Source: Myotis daubentonii (lineage: Eukaryota > Chordata > Mammalia > Chiroptera > Vespertilionidae). Taken from it: 64,000 bases of DNA. Position 1 is the stretch's first letter. Each line of letters starts with the position of its first letter. Below the pieces are notes generated by a model. That model did not search any database. It was not told where the DNA came from and saw only the letters and a list, made by a program, of their open reading frames with translations. The position numbers were made by a program, and so were the translations under genes. Shown piece by piece: positions 22,489 to 34,809 of this stretch. The stretch spans positions 49,437,408-49,501,407 of the forward strand of contig NC_081848.1 in NCBI RefSeq assembly GCF_963259705.1, written 5' to 3'.

Positions 22489-22614
22489 GAGTGTCCCCAA
22501 AAATGTATACATACTTTAAGAGCTGATAGCTCAATTTTGAAAATGAAATGTATTTTAGTAAACACTGCCTTTAAAATTATTCAAAGTGTGTGTATACATT
22601 TTTGGGGACACTGC
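22489..22614. mobile_element. Mariner-like MITE
   Basis: The 126-bp element has near-perfect inverted ends: AGTGTCCCCAAAAATGTATA at 22490 and its reverse complement ending at 22612. The core is AT-rich and has no transposase. TA dinucleotides lie at 22487-22488 and 22615-22616, as expected of Tc1/mariner insertion, though the exact outermost bases (G versus GC) differ between ends. Mariner-type elements are known from vespertilionid bats. Confidence 0.85.
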
Positions 22615-23027
22615 TATGTGTAATAAAATATCAAGATTTATAAAAAATATGTAGCAACTACAAATCTATAAAAAGGCAAAGAGCTATTAGAAAATTGGAT
22701 CAAGGATATACACAGGCAATTTGAAGATGTAATGTGACTTAGTGGGTGCTCTGGCATATCCCTGAGATTCCCTCTTTCAGAGTTGGGTCCCCATTCCCAG
22801 ATTTGGGGGTGTGTGTGTGTCTTGGAATCTCATAGCTCTCAAATGAGTCCCTCCACAGTACTTGTCATTCATTTAGAACAAAAGGAAACTCTGTCATTCC
22901 TGGGAGGCAGTCACACAGAAGTCTGAAATACGCTAAAAATGGTGGTGGTGTCTGTCTTTTATAAATAAAAATGATCTTTATAGCTACCTCTGTAATAATT
23001 GTGCTGGTGTCCTAAATGTAACTTCAG

Positions 23028-23179
23028 GTTTTAAAAAAGATTTTTTTGTTGAATTTTAGAGAGAGAGGAAGGGAGAGGGAGAGAGAGAGAGAGAGAGAGA
23101 GAGAAACATTGATGTGAGGGGGAAACATTAATCGGCTGCCTCCTGCACCCAACCCACGGAGACACACCGTCCAGGGCCA
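23028..23179 (-). mobile_element. Truncated VES-type SINE
   Basis: The tail end (AAAAAAGATTTTTTTGTTG complement), a GA expansion (about 23076-23104) and the ATGTTTC-type core complement are present, but most of the tRNA head is missing. TAACTTCAG flanks it at 23019-23027 and 23180-23188. Confidence 0.82.
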
Positions 23180-23189
23180 TAACTTCAGT

Positions 23190-26100
23190 CTTTTTAATTA
23201 AAACACAGTTCTCTTCCCAGAGAAAAAAAGTGAATGACCAGTTACATAGATTACATTTTATTGTCTAAATCAAGCCTTTTTTGGAATTTTTGAGGTTACT
23301 GAGAAATCTGCTCCACCCTTCCTATTCTCCTGGAAGGAGATCTGACCTCTGTCTGGGCCACCCTGATGACACACAGATCAGCACCAGGCAGCCAGGACAG
23401 GGGGCAGGCGCTGAACGCTTCTCCAGGATCTGACTGTCCTCAGAACACAGAAACACCACGTGGTCTGGAGCAGACTTGCACTTATGTGATTTGGTGGAAG
23501 GGAAGTGTCCCCGACAACAACAGCTGGGGTTGTAATTGCTATTTCCCTGGCAGCTCTGCGAATCCATGTGCTCATCCTCCCCCATCTCTTTCACATGCAC
23601 AATGTGATAGGATGTTTACTGCCTACCTTGAGCAGCTGAGGTCCCGAAAGGCCAAGGATATAAGCAAGGAGCACCATGGCAGGCCTTGAACCACGGCCAG
23701 ACTGCATACCTTCCTCAATGAAGGCATGGCTCCCCTTCCCTCCATGTTCCTTGTACAGACCTGATTATGCCAGAGCGGAAGTATCTCTGTAAATCTTGGC
23801 CTTCTCTTGTAACACCTGGGTGAGGGAGTGGGGCCGGTAGAGTCCACCACCTGAAACATCTCTTACTGTCAGGGATTCATATATACCTGTGCAGTCCAGA
23901 GGATGCAGCAAACAGTTATTTGATTTTCCCATCAGGTCATTCATGGGTCCATATAGAAGTAGCCTTAGATAGCAAATGGGAGATCCCTTTGCTCTTCTCA
24001 CCTGTCTTATAGTCCCCTGCTTCTTTTTCTACTTTGTGGCCTTTGCCAGGGTCTCAGCTACGTTCTAGAGTTGTGGCATCATATCCTGAGGTCTTCAGGT
24101 CTTAATGTCTTTCAAAATCATCAGAAAGAGGCACCCATAAAACAGACAATCCTTTTTTTTAATATTGATTGCCTTCCATTGTCTGGGTTTTTTTATGCTA
24201 ACAGAGTTTCTATTGTTGGACCAAGTATCCTGTCACCACAAAGGATTTATTTGTGAAAAAGAAAGGATTGCAATCCAGTACATGTAGCCATGGCAAGCCA
24301 TGTGGAGGGAGAGAAAGAAGCAGGAGGCCCCTTGTACAGAGGGGGAAAAGGACGAGAAGGGGAGGGACTATTACAACATAAAGCTCTGTTGCAAACAGAG
24401 TTCTTCCTGTGAGAGTCTGGGGATAGCATAGGGTGTGCTAACTCTTCCCACAGGCTCTCCCAATTTCTGTCCAAGGGAAAGAAAACCTCACACTGCTATG
24501 TGTCTGTCTCCTCTACCAGGTGGTGGGTGCTTGCGGGCAGGAATGCACCATTGTCCTTCCTGTCCCCACACCAAGCACAGGGTCGATTGCAAAATAAAAG
24601 CTCAATGAACGTTGGGCAAGTCAGTCAGTGGAAACACTCAGGCCAGAGAACAGCAGACCTCAACAACATTCCTGAAGCCCATCTCTCCTCCACATGTGAA
24701 GTTTTCTTGCTCCCCAACTCCTTTCTGTTCATTCATTCAGTGACATTAACAACTGTCCTCACCAGCTCTGGCCAGAGAGAACAGGCTCGTTCCTCACCTC
24801 ACGGAGCTTCTGAGCTGTTCTGGAGGAACCAGATGAGCCAAGCAATCACAGTCCTGTCTTATCACTGCAAGATCTGGGATCAACAAGGCCACGGTGGGAG
24901 CTCAGAGGAAGGGCCTTCATCCAGACAAGGGGGATCGGGGAAGGCTTGAGTTCTTTCTAGAAGCTGTTAAGTTCCTGGCCCGAGTTGCAGAGAGGGCTAG
25001 GGGAGCCCGCAGCAGAGCGGGAGCTGGCCTGCAGGGTGGCCAACAAAACACTTGGCTATGATCACCACCCTCTGGCCAGGAAGAGGAGTGAGAAGCTTCA
25101 AATGTAGCTTTCACACTGTTTTTCTTTTTTCTGGAGAGCTGCCACGTGCCGCCACAGAGAGCATTTCACGGGTAGATGCATATTATTGCAATGTGTTTAT
25201 CTAGGAAACCAGAGCCCTGCTCCAGCATCTGGTTTTCAGCACAATCCTGAATGAAGTCCAACTTTCCAGTTGGGTTAATAAAAATAAAACTTGGGAAGTT
25301 GTGGGCTGGCTGCATCAGGGGTCGAGTCCTGGGCTCATGCCGGGTTACAGATAGTGGGTCCGGAAGGGCTTGAGGGGGTCATGGCTTCATTGTGGACGGA
25401 CCATGAGGCCGGCACCAAAGACAACCTTGCACAGGGAGGGAGCGCTGCCCTGGCCGGCTCTGAGGAACACGCCTCACAGAGGAATGGATGTCTTGGGATT
25501 CGGTCTCAATCTGACAAAAGTTGACCAAACACCTACTGTGGCCAAAGCCCTGGGCTGGGTCGTGCCGTGGGGGGTGAGATGCAGATGTGAAGCAGCGCCT
25601 GTCCCTCGCCTGCCAGGGCACAGAGCAGTGGGGGAGAGGCCCAACCAGATAATCCAACTGGTGAGTAGGACCCATGACAGCCCCTGTCAGCGCTTACCAC
25701 TTTAAAGCTATCGGGAGACTTGGGATCAAAGGGGGACCCATTTTTAAAAGCCAGCTCAACAAAAGATACAGCTGGGCTTCAGGGAGACCTGGAACCCAGG
25801 ACAAAATGTCCATGGCTCTCTTTGCCCCTCACATCCGCCAGTCTTGCATATTTGTTTCATTCTCCTCTCTCATTGCAGACTGGGTTTCTCTGCTTTCCCG
25901 ATTGCATGGCAAGAAGACACGATTGCCCCACTGCTCCTGAGTTCACATGAGCCCCTTTCCTCTCTCTTCCTTGCCCAATTCCAAATTCCTTGGGGAAAGG
26001 AACTCATTGGGCTTGGAAGGTGACAGGCTCACTCTTGATAAGCTCAGCTGTGGCTATGGATCAGAGTCACATGTGTAAATGTGGTTAAGGGGACCCCCCC

Positions 26101-26820
26101 CCCGAGATCCTATTCCTGTGGGCTCATCTTCATATAAAGTGCTTGCTTACAGTAAGATGCAAATCCCTCTGGTCCAGATCCCACCTTTGTGAGGGAGACA
26201 GGGGAAGGATGTGGGGGCTCGCCTGTTAGTGTTAGGCAGGGCTGGACCCAGGGCTCCTAGCTCCCAGCCCAGTGCTCTTTCCAATACACCCTGTTCCTTT
26301 GGTCCTGATGTGAAGATAACAATTGTGAAATAGATCTGCCTATGCAGTTCCCCTTTGGAAGCAGCTGCGGGATGAGCAGTGTTGATTGGGGAGAATTTTG
26401 TTGGTGGGCTTTGGAGCGAGCTGGGAGCCAACACCAGTGTGTGGCTGGTTGGAAGCCTTGGGGAAGCTACCAGAAGGTGTGTGTCCTAGGTTCCTGATGG
26501 GGGGCTCTTTCAGGGGGTCCTAGGGGAACGATGGCCCCTTATTCTTATCTTCCTTATCTGGAGGTTGCCTCAAAACAGAATCTAGGGAAGGCCAGGCCAG
26601 GGCAGGGCAGAGGTGCCTCTTTCTCTTGAGTCCCTGCTCAAACCAGGGAATCAGAGAGTCATAACATGGCCTTTTGTGGAGAGGCTTTCCCCTGAGGCTT
26701 GAGAGGAGAAATCTGGTATCTCTTGGTTACCCTTCAGCTCTCCTGGCAATGACATTTTTCTTTCATTCTACCATCTCGATGTGGCAAGTGTATGCTGATG
26801 CTCCCTAGGATGCTGCCAGG
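23190..26820. other. Unassigned sequence with an L2/MIR-like 3' end
   Basis: About 24500-24625 resembles the shared 3' end of L2/MIR (…GCTTGCGGGCAGGAATG … AAAATAAAAGCTCAATGAACG). The remainder has overlapping frames up to 149 codons (24500-24949) on both strands without domains. A C-run lies at 26095-26103. No gene could be supported. Confidence 0.4.
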
Positions 26821-26823
26821 TTT

Positions 26824-27684
26824 GTGTGCACCTTGCTGCTTCTGCTTCTATGTCTCCAGCACCACCCGAATGCAGTCATTTCGATTCCCATTTCTAGGTC
26901 TGAGCCAATCCTGACAGTAGCCTCAGTTCCCGTTCTATGGGGTATGGAATCATTTTCCTACCTGAAGGCTGGCATAGGGAGCCCCAGGCTGGGCCCCTGG
27001 TTCAGGGCTCATGGGGAGGCTTTCTCCATTTTCCCTTGCTCCTCCCTTGGTCCTGCATACTTCTTCTATGTGCCAATTCTAATGACACTGGCATGGGCTG
27101 TACTTCCTGTCCCACTGGACCCTGCCCTGGAGTCTTCTCTCCTTTCCATTTGCTTTCTTCTATTGGTTGCAAGTGTTGTTGGGAGTCAATGGGCAGCATC
27201 CTTCCCTGCCAGAAACAGATCCCCGAGGGTACCAATGAGGGATTCTGACATTTTAGGATCAACTTTGTCATGTAAACATGCCCTAGATTTTATGAATCAT
27301 CCTACATCAGCTCATCAACCTGAGCCCAAGCAACTCTGCCGTAGGAAAAGGAGAAAAGCAGACTATATTCCTCACTCTTTTGATTTTAATTCTCCCCCCT
27401 ATAATGCATGCAGGTATCACCTGGTACACTCAAGGCTGACCTTCACTAGTCTCCTTCTTAATCCAGATACTGAAATGACACTGTTTACATCTCTGCACTT
27501 GGGTCTATTAGGTTCTGCAGGTGCAGGGGCTGTTCTCTCTAATCAACTTCCCTTCCTTGAACATGGTTTCTACAGCTTTTGTCCAAGGCTGAAATTCCCT
27601 CCTCCACCTACCTGCCCACCACCAACCTATCATCCATCCAGTCAGTCCGTAAGTACTTCTGCCAGGTTTTATGGCAGGCAATGA
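26824..27684 (+). other. 286-codon open frame, probably not a gene
   Basis: This is the longest frame outside tandem repeats. It opens at a GTG, and the first ATG is at 26944, leaving 246 codons. The translation has a Leu-rich start and hydrophobic stretches around residues 75-125, but no family resemblance and no organised domain. The plus strand is pyrimidine-rich, which lowers stop-codon frequency. The last 40 codons run into an old dispersed repeat. No Kozak context, splice structure or poly(A) signal supports translation. Confidence 0.25.
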
Positions 27685-28690
27685 GAATACAGCAATGAAC
27701 AAGTCCAACCTGAGTTCTTCCCTCAGGGAAACTGTGTCCTGCCTCCATCTCCCTAGCACCTCTCAGCTGGAGTCACTGATGTGTCCACCCCTAGGCCTGG
27801 CTCATCCTTATGGGGATGACAGAAAAAATGAGGTGTGGGGGGGTGATGATAAACATATAGTCATATAATTACATGCTTATCATCATGCTAATTGGCTAAA
27901 TGTTACATAGGAAACCAAAGTGAGTAACAAGAAATTGGGGGGAGCTATTTAGAGAGGATGTTGGGAGTAGGCTTTCTGAGGAAGTGGCCTTCCAGCTGAG
28001 ATCTGAAGGATGTGGTGGAGGGACAAAATGTACAAACAGCAGGAAATAAAGCATGCTAAGGTCCTGAAATAGGAAAGAAAACGTGTTCCAGGAATGGAAA
28101 GGCAGCGTGGCTGAAGTACATGGCGGATGAGAAAGTGGCAGGAAATGAGACCAGGGAGGTAGGCAGGAGACATTCATGCACAGCTTTTGGGCGATGGTGA
28201 GGACATTGAAAAGGGATAAGGGTTAAGCAAGGACTGATGTGATCTGATTTATATTTTTAAAAGGTTACTCCAGCTGCCACGCGGAACATCGATTGGAGAG
28301 GGGCCACGTGGGAGCAGAGAGACCCAGTAGGAACTACTGCAGTCTTTCAGTTGAGAGGTGATGGTGGTTTGATCAGAGGTCATGGCACTGGAGACATATT
28401 TTGGACCGTAAATGGGAAGATTAGAGATGGTAGGTGAGGGGGACTCCATGTATGACTCTCACATTTCTGGTTTGAGTGGTGGTGCCATTTACTGAGAGAT
28501 GTGGAGAGTGCAAGCAAAGAAGCTTTGGAGTTTGGGGGAGGAGATCCAGAGTTCAGACTTGAGCATGTTAAGATCTCTATTAGATAGACATCCAAGTGGG
28601 TCAAGGAGGCAGTTGGAGAAATGAGACTGGAACTCAGCGAAAAGGTTTGGGCTGAAGTTAACTAAATCCGAATATTCGGCACATGGAGAA
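27640..28690 (+). mobile_element. Ancient mammal-wide dispersed repeat, family not named
   Basis: The text from GGCAATGAGAATACAGCAATGAACAAG to GATAGACATCCAAGTGGG follows a repeat found in many mammalian genomes. Marker phrases are GATCTGAAGGATGTGGTGG, GACTGATGTGATCTGATTT, GTTACTCCAGCTGCC and GAGTTCAGACTTGAGCATGTTAAG. I recognise the order but cannot assign the family. It is non-coding here. Confidence 0.6.
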
Positions 28691-30210
28691 TAGATGAGGT
28701 TTTTCTTATCTGCTTCCCTGGGGGCACTGCACCAGAGCTAAGGTCTCTTGTCTCTCATGCTGTCTTGAGGACAAAGGTCAGGGGTGAGGGTCCTGGGACA
28801 CCCTTCCAATAAGAGCAAGGGCTCTTGGGTTCCTGCAGGACCAGGACTGTGATTCAATTGGGGCGGGAAAAATTTCTCTTCTCCAGTGGGACCAGCCTTT
28901 CCTAGGATTGTTCTCAATTCCATTGATTATTTTTTGCTTTGCCCTGGAAACAGCTACTTTTTTAGGCAAGTCCTCTCAGAAAGTGACAAATCGTGGAAAA
29001 ATTCTCTTGGAATTGGGTTCAGCAAAGGCAGAGATGGCACATCTTGCTCTGTGGTGTGGAGGTCATCTTTGAGGTCACGCCGCAGGCACAAGGGCTGGAA
29101 AATGGATGCAGGTGGCCAGGCTGAGTCATCGCCATTCTTCACTCCTGATAAACCCCAGCATAGCTTCACGCGATGTGGAGGGAGGGCAGAGGGGGGTACT
29201 CGGATGTGTCTGTTACTCAAGGCAGGAAGGGAAGAATTGGAAAAGAAGGAGAAAACATTTCTGTGGTGTAGGAGAACACAGTGTGCTTCCAGGAGGAATG
29301 TTTTCTGCCTGGGGCTTTGGTCTCTCCCTATGTCTGAGCTATCTGGGATGGAAAAACTGTTACTTGACCCAGGGACCCTCCAATGGAGGTTTCTGCTGCC
29401 ATCTTCTTGACTGTAGAGGACACTTTTGGGGAAGTAGAGTCCTCTCCCTGCTCCCCAACAGCAGAGGATCCTGAGCTATATCTTTAGGGATCCTGCTCCT
29501 GCTCCTCACTTTTTTGATATATTTCTCCCCCTCTTTTTCTCTGCTTCTCCTTTCTCATATCTGTATTTCTGGATTCTCTCTCACACAATGGAATGATGCA
29601 GTGGTGATCATGTTGGCCATGGAAGTTGAATGGTGGTGGGAACAGAAAGTTAATGAGAAGGAACAGAGAAGCTTCTACATGCATTGAGCCCAGGAGGTAC
29701 TTCTTCAAGCCACAAGCTATGGTACTCAGTAATCCAGGCAGAGGTACGGGTTGAGATGGACACTGGGTGGGTAAGGAGAAGGGGAGCAGAGGTCTCCATG
29801 GGCACATTTCTTAGAAGACAAATTTTTAAGGTGATATCTTGACATGACAGTTGTTAAGATTATAATGAAAGAGGATCAGAGAAGCAATGCTGAAAGCACA
29901 AGTATACACTTGCAGAGATGGAAGTCAAATTGTGGCCCCGATAGTCCTTCACCCTCACTGCCCTTCTACCATCTGCAGGTGCCTCTCTCTAAGGTTAAAA
30001 CCTGTTCCTCCGGTGGGCACGAGACAATGTAATGGGCAGGCAAAGCAATAACTGTTGTAAATGCAACCATGGAGGTCTCTCTGGGGCGTGTTGTGGCTCA
30101 GGAAGGCTGGCACAAAAGCTTTGGACAGCAAAGCCACAGCTCCCCTCTTTTTTTCTCCACCTTTTATGAGTTTTATGGAGTTACTACACCAACCCTGGAC
30201 AAACACGCTA
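28691..30210. other. Unassigned sequence
   Basis: Overlapping plus frames of 174 (28886-29410) and 122 codons and minus frames of 88-107 codons cover the region. None has a recognisable domain or a consistent frame preference, and no known repeat was seen. Confidence 0.35.
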
Positions 30211-30214
30211 ATGG

Positions 30215-30712
30215 CTTCTCACCTTTCTCAGAGTAAAATCCAAAGATCTTATCATGGACTTAAGACCCCACATGACTTTCTCCTACTACACTCTCCCTCG
30301 TTCACTCCATTCCAGCCACACTGGCCTCCTTGCTGTTCCTGGAACATGCCAGCACGTCACATTTCAGGGTATCAGCATTTGGTGCTCCCTCTGCTAGGAA
30401 GCTCTTCTCTCATAGTCCTACCTGGCTCACGCCCTCACTTCCTTCAGGCTTCTGTTCAGATGCTACCTTAACAAAAAGTTTTCTCCTGGCATCTACTTCC
30501 CTCATTCGACTCTCCTCTCTCTATCTCCTTACCATGCTAACTTTTTCTTCATAACTCTTTATAACATATTACATAACTATCTGTTTATTTTTTTTGTCTG
30601 TCTGGCCTTGTTTGGATGTAACTGTTTTGTTCACTACTGCATTCCCAAAGCCTAAAACAATGTCTGGCACATGAAGGAATTCAATAAATACTTGTTGAGT
30701 GACTGACTGACT
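30215..30712 (+). mobile_element. LINE-2 3' end
   Basis: Typical L2 3' text in order: GAGTAAAATCCAAAGATCTT, TCCAGCCACACTGGCCTCCTTGCTGTTCC, CTTCCTTCAGGCTTCTGTTCAGATGC, TGGCACATGAAGGAATTCAATAAATACTTG. The element ends at a (GACT)n run (about 30701-30718). The ORF2 part is too diverged to code. Confidence 0.85.
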
Positions 30713-31115
30713 GACTGAGTAAATCTGGTGAGAATAGAGATTTTGGTGACTCTTTAGGATTGATATGTAATTTACAGAGTAAATGTTTGTCACATTTATC
30801 AACATTTTTCATTCAAGTAAACCCTTTGTCTAATAATGTCATCTCATCAGTGCAAGGAAGTCCTCAGTGTTGGGCCATGAGTCAGATAATTACTGGAAGG
30901 ATTGCAAGGAGCAGCACAGGCCATCATGGAGATGCACAAAGCTGGGCCCTTGGTGCCTGAGAAGAGGCCATAGCATGCCCAGGACGTCCACAATGATCTC
31001 ACACTTACTTGAATTTCCCAAGAAGTAAGCCTGGACTATGTCCCTCTCTGAGAATTACGTGGAGGGAAGGGGTGTATTAGTGGGGATTCTTCAGAGAAAC
31101 AGCAACAACAGGATA

Positions 31116-31116
<1 letters not shown>

Positions 31117-31152
<36 letters not shown>

Positions 31153-31154
31153 TC

Positions 31155-31200
<46 letters not shown>

Positions 31201-31208
31201 TTATCTAT
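31117..31208 (+). repeat. Compound (AC)n(TCTA)n microsatellite
   Basis: An AC run at 31117-31150 passes directly into TCTA units at 31153-31208. Compound tracts of this type are usually highly polymorphic. Confidence 0.97.
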
Positions 31209-31209
31209 C

Positions 31210-33600
31210 ATCAGCTATCAGTATCAGAAAGCTAAGTGGAGCATGGACAGGAGATGGGTAAGACTGAAGAGGGGGAGGAAAGAATGGGAGATGAGAGAGA
31301 CACCGATTTGAAGGAAGAGATATTGAGGAAGTGTCAGCTGAATGATCACTGCCTCAGTAGGGTAGATGGAGAGGCTACTTTGAAAATGCTGAGTTTGGCA
31401 GAGGAGGATTTGAGGGCTTGTAGGGAGAAGAGAAGGGTGACCAGAGCAGCAGGGAGACAACTTGGCTGAATGAGGGTCCACTGGAAGGTCCCTAGTAGAG
31501 GAAGAGTGTGGTTCTGGGTCAAACTTCTCCTGGAAGTGACCCCCCTGCAGTCCTCACGGGCAAAGAGCTTGTGGATCAGGGAAGAGGAGACTGGAAGTCA
31601 GAGAGACCAGAGTGTGTACGGCTGACCTGCACTGGGAGAACTGGGACAGGTGGAGAGCCTGAAGGTCACCTGAAGGTCAAGAGCAGGCTGGGCAGAAACA
31701 GGCAAATAAGAGGTAAGACTGGAGGCTGCACTTTCAAAGGGGGATTCCAGAGCCAGTGGAAGTGGCAGGTGGTTCCTCATGGTGACCATGTCCCTGGGCC
31801 CCTGTATATGCTCTTTCCTGGGGTAAAAACACCCCTGCCTTAGACATACCCTGGCAGTGGCAGCCCCAGGCTCATCTTCCTCAACGTCTCAAGTGGAGAC
31901 CATCACCTCCTCTGCTCCTAGCCGCCTGCACTGCCTCCTCACAGCACTTTTTAGGCTGGATTGAAGACCACTGTGTCCATCTACTTCACCCATTCCCCAC
32001 GCCCCCAACCATGAGATTGTGACTTCTTTGGGGGACAGGCTGTGTCTTACTCACCTGTGGGTCTTCTGAGCCTGACATACTGTTTGCAGTCCCCTATGGG
32101 TGTTGAATAACTGTCCTGAAATGGGGATCTCCTGACGGTGGCTTTACTAAGGAGCCCTGTCAAGACCTGGGGCTCCTGGGACCCCACCTGAGAGGAAGGG
32201 GAGGGGATATCCTTGGAGGCTGTGTGTCTCCTTTGCCCTTGGCTTTTCCTCTTCTTTCTTTCCTAGCTTCCTAACTTGTCTCTTCCATACTCTGTTCTAA
32301 GGAGAGGTGATAGAAAGATCCAGACCAGATCATGGCCTGAGATGACCGAGGGCCCAAGCAGCCCCCAGATGCCCAGCACTTCAGCCGTTCAAGCTCAGAC
32401 CAGCCTTCAGCATGGGCACTGAGGCTCCTCCAGGTGGCAAGCTGAGCGCCTAGAGGAGGCAGAGGGCGGGCAGCACATTCACCGATGCCCGAGGGACCAC
32501 AGGGGGCGCCCCCTTCCCAGGAGACCCGTGACTGTTTGAGGCCTCAATATCTTGGGTGGAGAAACAGGCCCAGAGAGGGAAAAGAAGCTGCTTGTGGTCT
32601 CAAAGCGAGTTCCCAGAATGTAGAGCAGCCACCCAGGGCTCATGCTGCCACTCCCCCGCTGTGTGATCTAGTGCCAGCCACAATTTTAGTTGTTGCATCT
32701 ATGAAATGGGGATAATAATGGGACCATTAAATGTAAAAAGTGTTCTTTCACATGTGTCACTGAGAGAGGCTGGGCTGTCCCTAAGATGTCTGATTTCCAG
32801 CCCAATCCCTTTTGCATCCATCAAACGTGTTTGGCAGAACTTGAAGGTCAAACGTTCTACTTAGGGTGGGCCACCACTCAAGGATGGCAGTTCTCTGCCG
32901 ACCACTGTCAATGTCATTGACTTGACTCCTGCCCAGACTATTATTACGTGATGAGGGTGCCATCCCCGGGACTTTGTAGTTTCATGGGCCATTTTGTTTT
33001 TTGCGTGGTCCAGCTAGAATTGTGTGCATGTTCAATCACTTGCAACCAAAAGAGTCCTCCCCAACATAGAGCCCATGATAGTTTGTCTTCAGGAAGACCA
33101 GTGTGATAGGGGAAGATTCCTCAAGAGATCATCAGAGCTCAGTCCTACAATGACTCCACAGAGCTCATCTGCTGATGGCTGCCGTCTTGTGCAGGGCCCA
33201 GTGGGGCCCCACTGATCCAGAGAGAGCAGCCTGGAGTGGGGGCAAGTGAGGCATGCCTAGACCTTGTACAACTGAATACCACCGAGCCTGCCTTGTTATG
33301 TGCACGTGTCTGTGACTAGGAAGAAGTTGAACTGATAACTGTCAACCTCTGCTGCCCAAGCTAAGTCCAGTCACATAGTCCAGAGAAAAGGTATTAATTT
33401 GACACCAAGACTGGGGCTTACTCTCCTGGCAAGCACATTTTGGGGAGGGTGTGTGAGCCTCTGAAGGGCCCCCTTAGAAACAAAGGTGAGGAGAGAAATT
33501 CTGTGTCCCTCTGATGTCCTTCATCACAGCAGTCATGAAGCTGCCATTCCCTGTTGTGACTTAACCTTTTGCAGCTCTTTCTAAATGGATTTCTGGGTCT
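31210..33600. other. Unassigned, with MIR-like and L2/MIR-like pieces
   Basis: Bases 32645-32745 resemble MIR (GCTGTGTGATCTAGTGCC … GAAATGGGGATAATAATGGG). Bases 32008-32120 resemble an L2/MIR 3' end. Frames up to 111 codons (31508-31843) show no domain. Confidence 0.45.
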
Positions 33601-33606
33601 CGACCT

Positions 33607-33683
33607 GGAAAAGTGGGGGCTCTAAAGGGAGCCAGGGCCTCTGGCCTGCAGAGGTCTCCAAATGAGGAGGATGACAAGGATGA
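33607..33683 (+). repeat. 77-bp direct repeat, copy 1
   Basis: It matches 34733-34809 at 74 of 77 bases in the same orientation. Both copies read GARASGLQRSPN in one frame. The origin is unknown; neither copy has transposon ends. Confidence 0.95.
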
Positions 33684-34056
33684 AGATGTGATAGAAGTGA
33701 ATACTAAACCACACTATATAGAATTGATAGTTTTCTGGATTTGTACTCAGAGCGGGACTGAAATGACCTCAGTAATAAATGGTCATTTTAAATGAGAACT
33801 CTGTCATCCTCAACACATTTTTTGCTGCCTGCGTAAATGATCCCCAGCGTTTATATGTTCCAATTGTTATATAACTTTTGCTTATGTACCTGAACATGAA
33901 TACCTTCAAAGTGGTCCTTCACCTGTCAGCCATAGGATGCTGATTTTGTGGCCACTTGTTATCTACTGCTTCTAGGGGATAAAAGGCTAGGTCTCTATGG
34001 TGTGGAGTTCAGGAAGTGTTTATGGTAGAGCTGGCCCCTTTTCCCTCAATCTAAGG

Positions 34057-34489
34057 CATTGGTTCTCAACCTGTGTGTCGCGACCCCTTTGGGGGGTCGA
34101 ACGACCCTTTCACAGGGGTTGCCGAAGACCAAGGGTCCTCAAACTTTTTAAACAGGGGGCCAGTTCACTGTCCCTCAGACCGTTGGAGGGCTGGACTATA
34201 GTTTAAAAAAAAAAACAAAACTATGAACAGATTCCTATGCACACTGCACATATCTTATTTTGAAGTAAAAAAACAAAACACAATATTTGTGTTTGCATGT
34301 GGCCCGCGGGCCGTAGTTTGAGGACCCCTGCCTAAGACCATCGGAAAACACATATATAATTACATATTGTTTTTGTGATTAATCACTATGCTTAAATTAT
34401 GTTCAATTTGTAACAATGAAATTGGGGGTCACCACAACATGAGGAACTGTATTAAAGGGTCGTGGCATTAGGAAGGTTGAGAACCACTG
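34057..34489 (+). mobile_element. SPIN-like hAT with another hAT nested inside
   Basis: The ends are CATTGGTTCTCAACCTGTG and GAAGGTTGAGAACCACTG. The flanking ATCTAAGG is perfect on both sides (34049-34056 and 34490-34497). Body motifs (GTCGAACGACCCTTTCACAG, ACACATATATAATTACATATTG) are those of SPIN_NA. It is in the opposite orientation to the copies at 10717 and 11988. The element proper is 34057-34129 plus 34339-34489. Confidence 0.92.
34130..34330. mobile_element. Second hAT MITE inside the SPIN
   Basis: The 201-bp insert has inverted ends AGGGTCCTCAAACT and AGTTTGAGGACCCCTG. The flanks are CCGAAGAC (34122-34129) and CCTAAGAC (34331-34338), identical at 7 of 8 bases. The SPIN sequence is continuous when it and one flank are removed. 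It has no coding capacity. Confidence 0.92.
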
Positions 34490-34497
34490 ATCTAAGG

Positions 34498-34732
34498 GAA
34501 CCCCCAAGTCCCTTGGATGCCTGAGGACTGGAGCTTGCCTATTGATATCAGATTGCTGAACAGGGTGGGTGCTTCCCCCTCCCCTCTCCCCTCCTGCAGT
34601 CCTTGCATCTGGTGGGGATGAGGAAGGGGTTTGGTGGCTGGTGGGTCTAGGTGATGGCAAGGATGGTCTTCGGGCTGGGATGGTGGAGACTTGGCCCATG
34701 CTGTAGTAGGGGAGAAGATTTGGGCAGCGAGA
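34498..34732. other. Short unassigned spacer
   Basis: This lies between the SPIN and the second copy of the 77-bp repeat. It contains only compositional open frames on the minus strand. Confidence 0.4.
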
Positions 34733-34809
34733 GGAAAAGTGGGGGCTCCACAGGGAGCCAGGGCCTCTGGCCTGCAGAGGTCTCCAAATGACGAGGATGA
34801 CAAGGATGA
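34733..34809 (+). repeat. 77-bp direct repeat, copy 2
   Basis: Partner of 33607-33683, 1,126 bp away; the three mismatches are substitutions and there are no gaps. Similarity stops abruptly at both edges. Confidence 0.95.
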
